Source: an uncultured Oscillospiraceae bacterium | GTDB taxonomy: Bacteria; Bacillota; Clostridia; Oscillospirales; Oscillospiraceae | Reading direction: 5' to 3' | NCBI GenBank assembly: GCA_934561175.1 | Contig: CAKTFW010000012.1 | Span: forward strand, 1 to 42,237 | DNA: 42,237 nt | In this document: piece after piece, positions 7,223-15,420 of the stretch | How positions within the stretch are numbered: position 1 is the stretch's first letter | How the letters are laid out: each line of letters opens with the position of its first letter | Program-made: the position numbers and the translations under genes | Notes under the pieces: generated by a model | Told to the model about the DNA's origin: nothing | The model's input: only the letters and a program-made list of their open reading frames with translations | Database searches by the model: none

Positions 7223-8007
7223 TGTACGGCCTCCCGCAGGGTGCGCAAGGCTGCGCGCTTATCCTCTGCGCGCATCAATGTTTCGCCAATCAGAACAGCA
7301 TCTGCCCCGATTTCTTTGAGTACCGCAATGTCGTCTGGGCCGGTCACGCCGGACTCTGCAACATAGAGCGTCCCTGTGGGAATACGATTTCGAAGTTGGA
7401 CAGCATTGGAGAAGTCGACAGAAAAATCGCCCAGATTGCGGTTGTTGACGCCGATGATTTTTGCGCCAGCAGCAACCGCGGCGTCAATTTCGGCGGCGGT
7501 ATGTGCTTCCACCAGTGCGGCAAGACCGAGCTGTTCACACAGCGCAAGATATTGCCGCAGAGTTTGAAAATCCAGTAGGGAGCAGATCAGCAGCACCGCG
7601 TTGGCACCCATGGTGCGGGCCTGATAAATCTGGTATTCCGATATGGTAAAATCCTTCCGGAGCATTGGCGTGGAAATCAGATTCCGAATTTTACGAAAAA
7701 TTTCATCAGAGCCGAGAAACCAGCGCGGTTCTGTCAGGCAGGAAATGCAATCAGCGCCTGCCGCAGCATAGTCGGCCGCAATTTGCTGAAAGGGAAAGTG
7801 CGGTGCAATGAGCCCCTTGGAAGGAGAAGCTTTTTTCACTTCGCAGATGAATCGCAGACCGGGACGCTGCAGTGCCGTAAAAAATGCGGTTCCAGCGCCG
7901 GGGCCTAAGGCCGCGCATTGCTGCTGCAATAGCTCCAGCGGGACTGCGGCGCGTGCAGCTGCAACGCGGCTGCGGGTATCAGCCGCAATATTGTCGAGAA
8001 TGCTCAT
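7219..8007 (-). CDS. trpC: Indole-3-glycerol phosphate synthase
   Basis: This 262-residue enzyme closes the indole ring with loss of CO2. Family hallmarks are CEVKKASPSKG (catalytic Lys), LRKDFTISEYQ, LVEAHT, GVNNRNL and AESGV followed by a phosphate-binding GADAVLIGE loop. The first residues (SILDNIAADTRSRV) match the family start. It is a stand-alone TrpC, not fused to TrpF. Both ends overlap neighbours by 4 bp (ATGA), consistent with tight translational coupling. Confidence 0.96.
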   Translation of the reverse strand: MSILDNIAADTRSRVAAARAAVPLELLQQQCAALGPGAGTAFFTALQRPGLRFICEVKKASPSKGLIAPHFPFQQIAADYAAAGADCISCLTEPRWFLGSDEIFRKIRNLISTPMLRKDFTISEYQIYQARTMGANAVLLICSLLDFQTLRQYLALCEQLGLAALVEAHTAAEIDAAVAAGAKIIGVNNRNLGDFSVDFSNAVQLRNRIPTGTLYVAESGVTGPDDIAVLKEIGADAVLIGETLMRAEDKRAALRTLREAVQ

Positions 8008-9014
8008 GTGTTACTCTCCTGAATAAACTCCTCCAGCTTTTGCTGCGCTGCGCCGCTGTCAATCAGAGATTCCGCAAGTCGGACGCCTTCTTCCAAACTG
8101 GATGCTTTTCCGCCGATATAAAGTGCTGCACCGGCATTCAGGCACACAGCCTGACGCTTGGGACCGTGCTCCTTACCGCTGAGGATCGCGCGTGTAATTG
8201 CGGCGTTTTCCTTCGGTGTGCCGCCGACCAAATCATTTTTTTCACAACGGGGATAGCCAAATTGTTCCGGTGTGATCTCATAGGATTGGAACCAGCCGTC
8301 GCGGATTTCACAGATGGTGGTAGGTGCACTCATGGAGATTTCATCCAGCTTATCCTGCCCAAAAACGACCATGCCGCGTGTGACACCAAGCTTGGCCATA
8401 ACCTGCGCCAGCGGTTCGACGAGCGCCTCTTCGTAGACACCCATCAGCTCCATTTTTGCGCCGGCCGGATTCGAGAGTGGGCCGAGGATATTAAACACTG
8501 TGCGAATTCCCAGCTCTTTGCGAATGGGTGCAACATATTTCATTGCGATGTGATAGTTCTGTGCGAAGAGGAAGCAGATATGGATTTTCTGAAGAAGCTC
8601 GGCGCTGCGTTCCGGCGGAAGTGTGATGCGGACGCCGAGCGCCTCCAGTACATCGGCTGCGCCGGATTTGGAAGAGGCAGCGCGGTTGCCGTGTTTGGCC
8701 ACCGGCACACCGCCGGCTGCGATCACCATAGAGGCGGTAGTGGAAATGTTAAAGGAATTTGCACCGTCACCGCCGGTACCGACAATTTCCAGCACATCCA
8801 GATCATGGAGTAATTTGATGCAGTGGGCGCGCATCCCGGCGGCAGAAGCGGTAATTTCATCGATGGTTTCTCCCTTCAAGGACAGCGCGGTCAGGTATGC
8901 AGCCATCTGAACCTGAGAGGCTTTCCCCTCCATAATCTCATTCATTACCTGCTCGGCTTCTGCGTAAGTGAGATTTTGCTTTTTGGACAGTTGAATAATT
9001 GCTTCGCGGATCAT
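8004..9014 (-). CDS. trpD: Anthranilate phosphoribosyltransferase
   Basis: This 336-residue protein adds phosphoribose from PRPP to anthranilate. It has an N-terminal helical domain followed by the PRPP-binding signature GTGGDGANSFNIST (around residues 80-95) and the KHGNRAASSKSG loop that binds anthranilate and magnesium. The length is typical. It starts at ATG overlapping the trpG stop by 4 bp and ends overlapping trpC by 4 bp. Confidence 0.96.
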   Translation of the reverse strand: MIREAIIQLSKKQNLTYAEAEQVMNEIMEGKASQVQMAAYLTALSLKGETIDEITASAAGMRAHCIKLLHDLDVLEIVGTGGDGANSFNISTTASMVIAAGGVPVAKHGNRAASSKSGAADVLEALGVRITLPPERSAELLQKIHICFLFAQNYHIAMKYVAPIRKELGIRTVFNILGPLSNPAGAKMELMGVYEEALVEPLAQVMAKLGVTRGMVVFGQDKLDEISMSAPTTICEIRDGWFQSYEITPEQFGYPRCEKNDLVGGTPKENAAITRAILSGKEHGPKRQAVCLNAGAALYIGGKASSLEEGVRLAESLIDSGAAQQKLEEFIQESNT

Positions 9015-9595
9015 AATTTCTTTCCCCCAAACGAATGAAAAAAGTTTTGAATAATTTGTGCTCCATCCGGTGTCATAACGGATTCTGGATGAAATTGAAC
9101 GCCAAAGATAGGGAGCGTGCGGTGCTCGACGGCCATGATTTCGCCATCCTCTGCATGGGCAGTCACGCGAAGAACGGGCGGCAGGGAGGATTCCTGTACG
9201 GCCAGAGAGTGATAACGCGCAACGCGAATGGTTTCCGGGAGACCGGCAAAGAGCAGGCTGCCCGGTGCAGTACGGATTTCAGAGGTTTTGCCATGAAAGA
9301 GCTGCTTGGCATAGGTGATGGTGCCGCCAAACGCTTCGCAAATGGCCTGATGGCCGAGACATACGCCGAGAATTGGGCAGATGCCGCTAAAGTGCCGGAT
9401 AGCATTGATACAGATTCCGGCGTCAGCCGGTCGACCGGGGCCGGGGGAGAGAATGAGTGCTTCCGGGTTCTGGGCGGCGAGCGTTTCTACGGTGCAGGCG
9501 TCGTTGCGGATGACTTGAATATCCGGCCGCACGCTGCCCAGCAGCTGATAGAGATTGTAGGAAAAGCTATCATAGTTATCAATCAGGTAAATCAT
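9011..9595 (-). CDS. trpG: Anthranilate synthase component II, glutamine amidotransferase
   Basis: This 194-residue class I glutamine amidotransferase supplies ammonia to TrpE. The nucleophile Cys is in GVCLGHQAI, and the catalytic His and Glu are in FHPESVMTP. The start MIYLIDNYDSFSYN is canonical and preceded by GGAGGGACTGG; an upstream in-frame extension inside trpE has no support. It overlaps trpE and trpD by 4 bp each. A single copy may also serve folate synthesis, since no pabA is visible in the window. Confidence 0.95.
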   Translation of the reverse strand: MIYLIDNYDSFSYNLYQLLGSVRPDIQVIRNDACTVETLAAQNPEALILSPGPGRPADAGICINAIRHFSGICPILGVCLGHQAICEAFGGTITYAKQLFHGKTSEIRTAPGSLLFAGLPETIRVARYHSLAVQESSLPPVLRVTAHAEDGEIMAVEHRTLPIFGVQFHPESVMTPDGAQIIQNFFHSFGGKKL

Positions 9596-11079
9596 TCCAG
9601 TCCCTCCTCCGCGAGCTCCAATGCGCTGGTGACGGCGCGAGCCTTGTTGCGGCACTCCTGATACTCCAGCTCCGGAATGGAGTCAGCGACGATCCCGGCG
9701 CCGGATTGGACACAGACCTGACCATTTTTTTTATAGGCCAGACGGATTGCAATACAGGTGTCCAGATTTCCGGTAAAGTCCAGATAGCCGATGGCGCCGC
9801 CGTAAATGCCGCGTTTTCGCCGTTCCAATTCCTGAATAATGCTGCAAGCCCGAAGCTTTGGTGCACCGGAAAGCGTTCCGGCGGGCAAAATGGAATCAAT
9901 GGCGTCAACGGCATCCCGGTCGGGACAAATTTCTCCAGCTACTGTGGAGCCGATATGCATCACATGCGAGAAGCGGAGAACACTTTTGTATTGTTCCACC
10001 CGCACGGAGCCAAGACGGCAAATACGGCCGAGATCGTTGCGGCCCAGATCCACCAGCATATTGTGCTCTGCAAGCTCTTTTTCGTCGTGAAGCAGTTCCG
10101 TTTCCAACTGCCGGTCTTCTTCTGCAGTTTTTCCGCGGGGACGGGTGCCAGCCAGCGGGAAAGTGTGAATCGTACCATTTTCCAGTCTTGCCAATGTTTC
10201 CGGCGATGCACCGGCGAGTTCAATGTTATCACTGGAGAAATAGAACATATAAGGCGATGGGTTTGTTGCCCGCAGAACACGGTAGGTATCAAGCAGGCTG
10301 CCATGCGCCGGTGCTATCAGCGGATTGGAGAGGACCACCTGAAAAATATCCCCTTCAAAAATGTGGTGTTTGGCGATTTCCACCATGCGGCAGTATTGCT
10401 CTTTTGTAAAGACCGGTTGCAGTGGACTATCCAGATGCAGCGGCTTGAAATCGGCCCGTGCGCCGCTGTTGAGCAGCCGGACCATCTCGGCGAGCTGCTG
10501 TTCGGCACGCGCATAGGACGCATCCGGGTCGGCCGTGCTGACCCCGGTAATCAGAATCAGTTTCTGACGGTAGTGGTCAAAGACGATGACGCGGTCGAAT
10601 AACATAAGGTCTACATCCTGAAAGTCGTCATTATCTGTCGCAGTGAGCTGCAAAGTTGGCTCTGCATATTTGATGTAGTCGTAAGAAAAGTAACCGACAA
10701 GGCCACCGGTAAATGGCGGAAGATCTGGCATATGCGGGCTGCGATATGCGGCCAGAATCCGACGAATTTCTTCGCCTGGGTGGGCGGTTGGACGGACGGT
10801 GCAGTTGACAGAGCCTTCTTCGGTGCTTTTCCGCAGCTGCAGTTGGCCATTGCGGCAGGTAAGTTCCAAGGTTGGATCGTAACCGAGGAAAGAGTAGCGC
10901 CCCCAAACCTGATTATTTTCAGCGCTTTCCAGCAGGTAACAGTGGCGACTTGCTGCCCGCAGAGTCCGCACGACTTCTACCGGCGTAAACCGGTCAGCGT
11001 AGAGTTCCCGACAAACCGGGATGCGCCGGTAATCGCCCTGCGCGGCGATGGATTTGACTTCCTCAAGAGATGGATACAT
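9592..11079 (-). CDS. trpE: Anthranilate synthase component I
   Basis: This 495-residue chorismate-binding enzyme is the first committed step of tryptophan synthesis. Near its N-terminus it has the LLES motif (residues about 50-53) that forms the tryptophan feedback site in this family, so end-product inhibition is expected. The C-terminal half holds the chorismate-enzyme core, with FSHVMHIGSTV and GTLSGAPKLRA. The ATG at 11079 follows GGAGGTCCTATC; further in-frame upstream codons lie in the T-box terminator. It is controlled by the T-box immediately upstream. Confidence 0.96.
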   Translation of the reverse strand: MYPSLEEVKSIAAQGDYRRIPVCRELYADRFTPVEVVRTLRAASRHCYLLESAENNQVWGRYSFLGYDPTLELTCRNGQLQLRKSTEEGSVNCTVRPTAHPGEEIRRILAAYRSPHMPDLPPFTGGLVGYFSYDYIKYAEPTLQLTATDNDDFQDVDLMLFDRVIVFDHYRQKLILITGVSTADPDASYARAEQQLAEMVRLLNSGARADFKPLHLDSPLQPVFTKEQYCRMVEIAKHHIFEGDIFQVVLSNPLIAPAHGSLLDTYRVLRATNPSPYMFYFSSDNIELAGASPETLARLENGTIHTFPLAGTRPRGKTAEEDRQLETELLHDEKELAEHNMLVDLGRNDLGRICRLGSVRVEQYKSVLRFSHVMHIGSTVAGEICPDRDAVDAIDSILPAGTLSGAPKLRACSIIQELERRKRGIYGGAIGYLDFTGNLDTCIAIRLAYKKNGQVCVQSGAGIVADSIPELEYQECRNKARAVTSALELAEEGLE

Positions 11080-11104
11080 GATAGGACCTCCTTGCGTCAG
11101 GGTA

Positions 11105-11390
11105 TAAAAAAACGCCCCAGACAGAATCAATGTTCTGTCAAGGACGGGAAATGTCACCCGCGGTGCCACCTTGCTTCACGGCGATGCCGTGCACTTTACG
11201 AGATACCAACATATCTCCGGCAACTGACGCATGCCCTCGCGTCGCAGAATACTTGGCCGAAGCTGTTCCCTGCGCCCTCAGCGGTCCATTTGGCAGCCTG
11301 CGATTCGATCCGGTTCTCAGCACCCCGGACTCTCTGTGCGTGCACAACTGCTTTGATCTCCGCTTCAACGGTTTGAAGTATAAACTTGAT
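11105..11390 (-). promoter_or_regulatory. Tryptophan T-box leader of the trp operon
   Basis: The - strand carries the T-box core GGTGGCACCGCG (11159-11170), an AGAGAG element and a distal loop of the GGGGTGCTGAGAACC type. A likely specifier codon UGG (11286-11288, in context AAATGGACC) reads tryptophan. The terminator is a GACAGAA/TTCTGTC hairpin with added outer pairs (about 11113-11145), followed by seven U at 11106-11112. Uncharged tRNA-Trp would stabilise the antiterminator and let transcription reach trpE. Confidence 0.94.
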
Positions 11391-11396
11391 GGGCGT

Positions 11397-11425
11397 ATCT
11401 TACTACAGAGAGAGGAAAATGTCAA
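11397..11425 (-). promoter_or_regulatory. trp operon promoter
   Basis: On the - strand, TTGACA (11420-11425) and TAAGAT (11397-11402) are separated by exactly 17 bp. Transcription would begin near 11390 and give a leader of about 310 nt that contains the whole T-box. Confidence 0.85.
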
Positions 11426-11431
11426 TCCCTA

Positions 11432-11603
11432 TTTTTGAAATGTGAAAATAAGAAGAACATGCACGAATTAAAAAATTCATATTTAAAAGAAAATGCAGAT
11501 AAAATCAGAAAAAATAACAAAAATATGCAGGATTTAAATTGTGAATAGTCATAATTCACAGAGAAACGATGAGAATTTTTCGAAAATTTTGCTGTATAAA
11601 CGA
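11432..11603. other. AT-rich spacer between the divergent trp and symporter promoters
   Basis: No coding signal is seen. The only structure noted is a 7-7-7 dyad, TGTGAAT then seven bases then ATTCACA, at 11540-11560. It could be a regulator site but matches no operator I can name with confidence. Confidence 0.3.
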
Positions 11604-11643
11604 TTGCGAAGATCGTTGCACAGTGTATAATTGTTTTTATACA
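11604..11643 (+). promoter_or_regulatory. AGCS symporter promoter with a dyad overlapping the -10 box
   Basis: TTGCGA (11604-11609), a 16-bp spacer and TATAAT (11626-11631) form a promoter. A perfect dyad, TGTATAA at 11624-11630 and TTATACA at 11637-11643, covers the -10 and the likely start site, the position of a classical repressor operator. A second hairpin, CTACAGCA/TGCTGTAG at 11665-11686, lies in the leader. Confidence 0.55.
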
Positions 11644-11748
11644 GTGGACAATCAGTGGGGATTTCTACAGCAGAGAAGTGCTGTAGCCGATGTGTGTTTG
11701 TACCAAAGGCGGTGCGATGCGCGGTTTGGCTGGAGAGGAGAAATGGAA

Positions 11749-13173
11749 ATGACGGATTTTTTGGTAAAGATTGATGATCTGGTATGGGGCGTTCCGCTGA
11801 TCGTTTTGATCCTTGCCTGCGGTGTATGGCTGACGATCCGGACGGGACTCTTGCAGGTGCGGCATCTGGGAAAAGCGCTGCGGTTTATGGTGAAAAATGA
11901 GGAAGGTGGACATGGAGAAGTTACTTCCTTTGGTGCGCTTTGTACAGCGCTGTCGGCGACCATCGGTACCGGCAATATTGTCGGTGTTGCGTCTGCAATT
12001 GCGGCAGGTGGGCCTGGTGCGTTGTTTTGGATGGAAGTGGCGGCATTCTTCGGGATGGCAACCAAATACGCTGAGGGACTTCTGGCAGTTAAATATCGGG
12101 AGATTGATGATGCAGGCCATGTACTGGGCGGCCCATTTTATTATATCGAAAAGGGCATGGGAGAAAAGTGGAAATGGCTGGCAAAGTGCTTTGCGCTTTT
12201 TGGCGCGATGGCCGGACTTCTGGGCATTGGTACCATTACGCAAATTAACGGCATTACTTCCGCTGCACAGAACTTTTTTGATCCGCAGAAGGCAAATGTG
12301 CTCTTTACAATCGGTTCCGGTGAGAATGCCGCGGCCATTACGCTGACGACTGTGATTGCAGGCTTGGCGGTGACGCTGTGCGTGGCGCTGGTTGTTATTG
12401 GTGGACTGAAGCGGATTGCGTGGGTATCTCAGATTGTCGTTCCGTTTATGGCGATTATCTATGTAGTTTGTGGCCTGCTGATTTTGATCTGCAATGTGAC
12501 TGCAATTCCGAGTGCGGTTTATCAGATTGTAGTTGGTGCCTTCTCACCCGCTGCAATTGCAGGCGGCGTGATTGGCGTCACAATTAAAACGGCAATCCAG
12601 AAAGGCGTTGCACGCGGTATTTTTTCCAACGAGGCAGGCCTTGGTTCTGCACCGATTGCAGCGGCTGCTGCTCAGACAAAAGAACCGGTTCGGCAGGGAC
12701 TTGTTACGATGACCGGAACTTTTATTGATACGATTATCATTTGCACCATGACGGGTCTGGCGATTGTCATCTCTGGCGGTTGGACCGTGGATCTGGGACT
12801 GGAGGGCGCGGAAATTACCATGTATGCCTTCCAGAATGCGCTGCCGTTCTCAGCCGAAATCGGTGCCTTCCTTTTGATGCTGTGCCTGGTGTTCTTTGCG
12901 TTTACAACGATTCTGGGCTGGGACTATTACTCGGAGCGCTGCCTGGAGTACTTGACAAATGGTAACATGACAGTCGTGAAAGTGTTCCGCTGGCTGTATA
13001 TTGTGGCTGTTTTCGTCGGCCCATATCTGACAGTGAAAGCAGTTTGGACCATTGCGGATATTTTCAATGGCTTGATGGCAATCCCTAATATTATTGCATT
13101 GCTGGCGCTGTCCGGTGTGGTGGCACGCGAGACGAAGAAATACTTTGATGCCAAGATGCACCAGAAACTTTGA
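11749..13173 (+). CDS. Sodium:alanine/glycine symporter, AGCS family
   Basis: This 474-residue protein of about eleven membrane segments carries family motifs: the TALSATIGTGNIVGVA segment near residues 65-80, GGPGALFWMW-like GGPGALFWMEV, and GIFSNEAGLGSAPIAAAAA around 300-320. AGCS carriers import alanine or glycine with Na+. The ATG at 11749 is 8 nt after AGGAG; the ATG at 11743 is in frame but only 2 nt from it. The Na+ gradient could come from the V-type ATPase encoded next door. The substrate (Ala, Gly or possibly Gln) cannot be fixed from sequence. Confidence 0.92.
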   Translation: MTDFLVKIDDLVWGVPLIVLILACGVWLTIRTGLLQVRHLGKALRFMVKNEEGGHGEVTSFGALCTALSATIGTGNIVGVASAIAAGGPGALFWMEVAAFFGMATKYAEGLLAVKYREIDDAGHVLGGPFYYIEKGMGEKWKWLAKCFALFGAMAGLLGIGTITQINGITSAAQNFFDPQKANVLFTIGSGENAAAITLTTVIAGLAVTLCVALVVIGGLKRIAWVSQIVVPFMAIIYVVCGLLILICNVTAIPSAVYQIVVGAFSPAAIAGGVIGVTIKTAIQKGVARGIFSNEAGLGSAPIAAAAAQTKEPVRQGLVTMTGTFIDTIIICTMTGLAIVISGGWTVDLGLEGAEITMYAFQNALPFSAEIGAFLLMLCLVFFAFTTILGWDYYSERCLEYLTNGNMTVVKVFRWLYIVAVFVGPYLTVKAVWTIADIFNGLMAIPNIIALLALSGVVARETKKYFDAKMHQKL

Positions 13174-13203
13174 GTGTTTATAGAGTTCCATCTGTGTAAT
13201 AGA

Positions 13204-13248
13204 AAAAAACAAACGGGGCTCCCGGATTCGGGAACCCCGTTTGTTTTT
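13204..13248 (+). terminator. Terminator after the AGCS symporter
   Basis: A long stem ACAAACGGGG...TCCCG with CGGGA...CCCCGTTTGT (one internal mismatch) and loop GATT is followed by TTTTTAAA, about 30 bp after the stop. Confidence 0.88.
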
Positions 13249-13263
13249 AAATGCGCTCAAAAG

Positions 13264-13311
13264 AAAACCGGGTATGATACCGCTGAAACTCAGCGGATCA
13301 CACCCGGTTTT
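13264..13311 (-). terminator. Terminator of the V-ATPase operon
   Basis: A near-perfect long hairpin (ACCGGGTGTGATCCGCTG paired with CAGCGGTATCATACCCGGT) is followed on the - strand by TTTTCTTTT and on the + strand by TTTTTGC. It ends the operon after subunit D and can also catch + strand read-through. Confidence 0.88.
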
Positions 13312-13332
13312 TGCTTTGCCCAAACTGATGCC

Positions 13333-14031
13333 TTAACCTTGTGCCGCAGTGCGCGCAGCTTCACGAGCGGCACGCTTGGCTTCGAATTTTTTTCGCTCTT
13401 CTTCCAGCATCATGTCTTTCACTTTCATCAAGCGAGAGGTTGCGCCGCGCTCGTTTTCATCGAGCTTCATGGAAATATAGCGGATATTTTTTTGATAATC
13501 CGGAATCATTACATGCTCCAGTGCATTGACACGGCGGCGGGTCTTTTCGATTTCACCGGCCATTAGCTGCACGGACTTTTCGACCTGCGCCAGCTCCAGC
13601 ATATCGCGGAAGACATCCGAGAGACCGGAGAGAGCATCGTCCAATTCACCGGAGGTCTGCGCAAAGCCATAAGGATAAATTTCAGACTGGTCAATATCGC
13701 TGGTCTGAAACTGGTATTCAGGAACATTGACAGACATCACATTTTTTGTTTGAATTTCAAATTCCACATGCTGCTTGGGATAAAGCAACGCTTGCTCCAG
13801 CATTTCGGGCGACATAACAGCAGAGGCAACTGCAAATGCGGCGCTGGCCTGTGATAAACCAGCTTCAACTTTGGCACGCAGCTCCTGATTTCGACGAAGC
13901 AGAATCATAAACTGACGCATGAGCTCATCGCGCTTGTCCTTGAGCAGCTTGTGGCCGCGGGTGGCAGTCTTTAATCGACCTTTCAGCCGCGTGAGCTCCA
14001 TACGGGTCGGATTTATGGTGGTAGATGCCAT
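13333..14031 (-). CDS. atpD: V-type ATPase subunit D, central rotor stalk
   Basis: This 232-residue protein is largely two long helices with the family start NPTRMELTRLKGRLKTATRGHKLLKDKRDEL. Subunit D forms the central shaft with subunit F and turns inside the A3B3 head. The C-terminal helix is Ala/Arg/Lys rich. It is the last gene of the ten-gene operon, 12 bp after subunit B, and is followed by a strong terminator. It corresponds to NtpD of Enterococcus hirae. Confidence 0.95.
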   Translation of the reverse strand: MASTTINPTRMELTRLKGRLKTATRGHKLLKDKRDELMRQFMILLRRNQELRAKVEAGLSQASAAFAVASAVMSPEMLEQALLYPKQHVEFEIQTKNVMSVNVPEYQFQTSDIDQSEIYPYGFAQTSGELDDALSGLSDVFRDMLELAQVEKSVQLMAGEIEKTRRRVNALEHVMIPDYQKNIRYISMKLDENERGATSRLMKVKDMMLEEERKKFEAKRAAREAARTAAQG

Positions 14032-14043
14032 GGCGCTGCCCCC

Positions 14044-15420
14044 TTAATCCTTATCTGGGTAGTACTTATCGATCAATTCCGGCTTGATTCGTTTCAACTC
14101 GGACTTTGGCAGAATCGAGAGCAGCTCCCAACCCAGATTCAGTGTTTCCTCAATGCTGCGGTTCGTGTCAGTTCCCTGACCGACATATTTTTGCTCAAAT
14201 TCTTCGGCAAACTTTGCGTAGAGCTTATCCACATCGGTCAATGCTGCTTCACCGAGGATGGTCATCAGCTCGGCGGCATCCTTACCGGCAGAATAAGCCG
14301 CAAAGAGCTGGTTCATGGTATTGGAGTGATCCTCACGGGTTTTTCCAACGCCGATGCCCTTATCCTTCAGACGGGACAGAGAGGGGAGTACATCAATCGG
14401 TGGGTTGATGCCCTTTCGGTAGAGATCGCGGGAGAGGATGATCTGTCCTTCTGTGATATAACCGGTCAAATCGGGAATCGGATGCGTTTTGTCGTCTTCC
14501 GGCATGGTCAGGATGGGGATCAGCGTGATCGAACCGTCACTGCCCATACGGCGGCCTGCGCGTTCGTACAGTCCGGCAAGATCCGTGTAAAGGTAGCCGG
14601 GATAACCACGGCGGCCGGGAACCTCCTTTCGGGCGGCAGAAACTTCGCGAAGTGCCTCGGCATAGTTCGTGATATCGGTCAGAATGACCAGTACATGCAT
14701 ATTCTTCTCAAAGGCAAGATACTCGGCAGCGGTCAGCGCCATACGCGGTGTTGCAATTCGCTCAATTGCCGGGTCGTTGGCCAAGTTGGTGAACAGAACG
14801 GTACGATCAATTGCACCGGTGCGTTTGAAGTCCTGTACGAAGAATTCTGCTTCCTCAAAGGTAATGCCGATTGCGGCAAAGACGACGGCGAAATTACCTT
14901 CACTGCCAAGCACCTTCGCCTGACGGGCGATCTGCGCAGCAAGTTGGGCGTGCGGCAGACCGGAGCCGGAAAAGATCGGAAGTTTTTGACCGCGTACCAG
15001 CGTGTTCAGACCATCGATTGCCGAAACACCGGTTTGAATAAATTCGTTCGGATAGGCGCGGGCTGCCGGATTCATCGGAAGACCGTTGATATCTTTGTAG
15101 GCGTCCGGTAAGATGGCGGGGCCACCGTCAATAGGATGCCCCATACCGTCAAAGACACGGCCGAGCATATCGCCAGAGACAGCCAGTTCCAGCGGATGCC
15201 CTAGGAACCGCACCTTGGAATTGGCGAGGTTAATGCCGGTGGAACTTTCAAACAGCTGCACCAACACATCAGTACCATCGACTTCCAGTACCTTGCAGCG
15301 GCGGACTTCACCATTTGGCAGTTCAATTTCGCCCAACTCATCGTAGGAGGCACGCTCTACATCCTTGACCAACATCAGCGGGCCGGAGACTTCTGAGATT
15401 GTTTTGTATTCTTTAATCAT
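14044..15420 (-). CDS. atpB: V-type ATPase subunit B, non-catalytic
   Basis: This 458-residue nucleotide-binding subunit of the A3B3 head has the B-type replacement of the Walker A loop ([17 protein letters not shown]) rather than GxxGxGKT. It carries the usual [41 protein letters not shown] region. The start MIKEYKTI follows the family; the ATG overlaps the end of subunit A by 8 bp. Upstream in-frame codons lie inside the A gene. Confidence 0.97.
   Translation of the reverse strand: [458 protein letters not shown]

Noticed and set aside
11540..11560. TGTGAAT-N7-ATTCACA as an ArgR or CRP-type operator
   Set aside because: The spacing fits neither the ARG box nor the TGTGA-N6-TCACA pattern, so it is kept only as an unassigned dyad.
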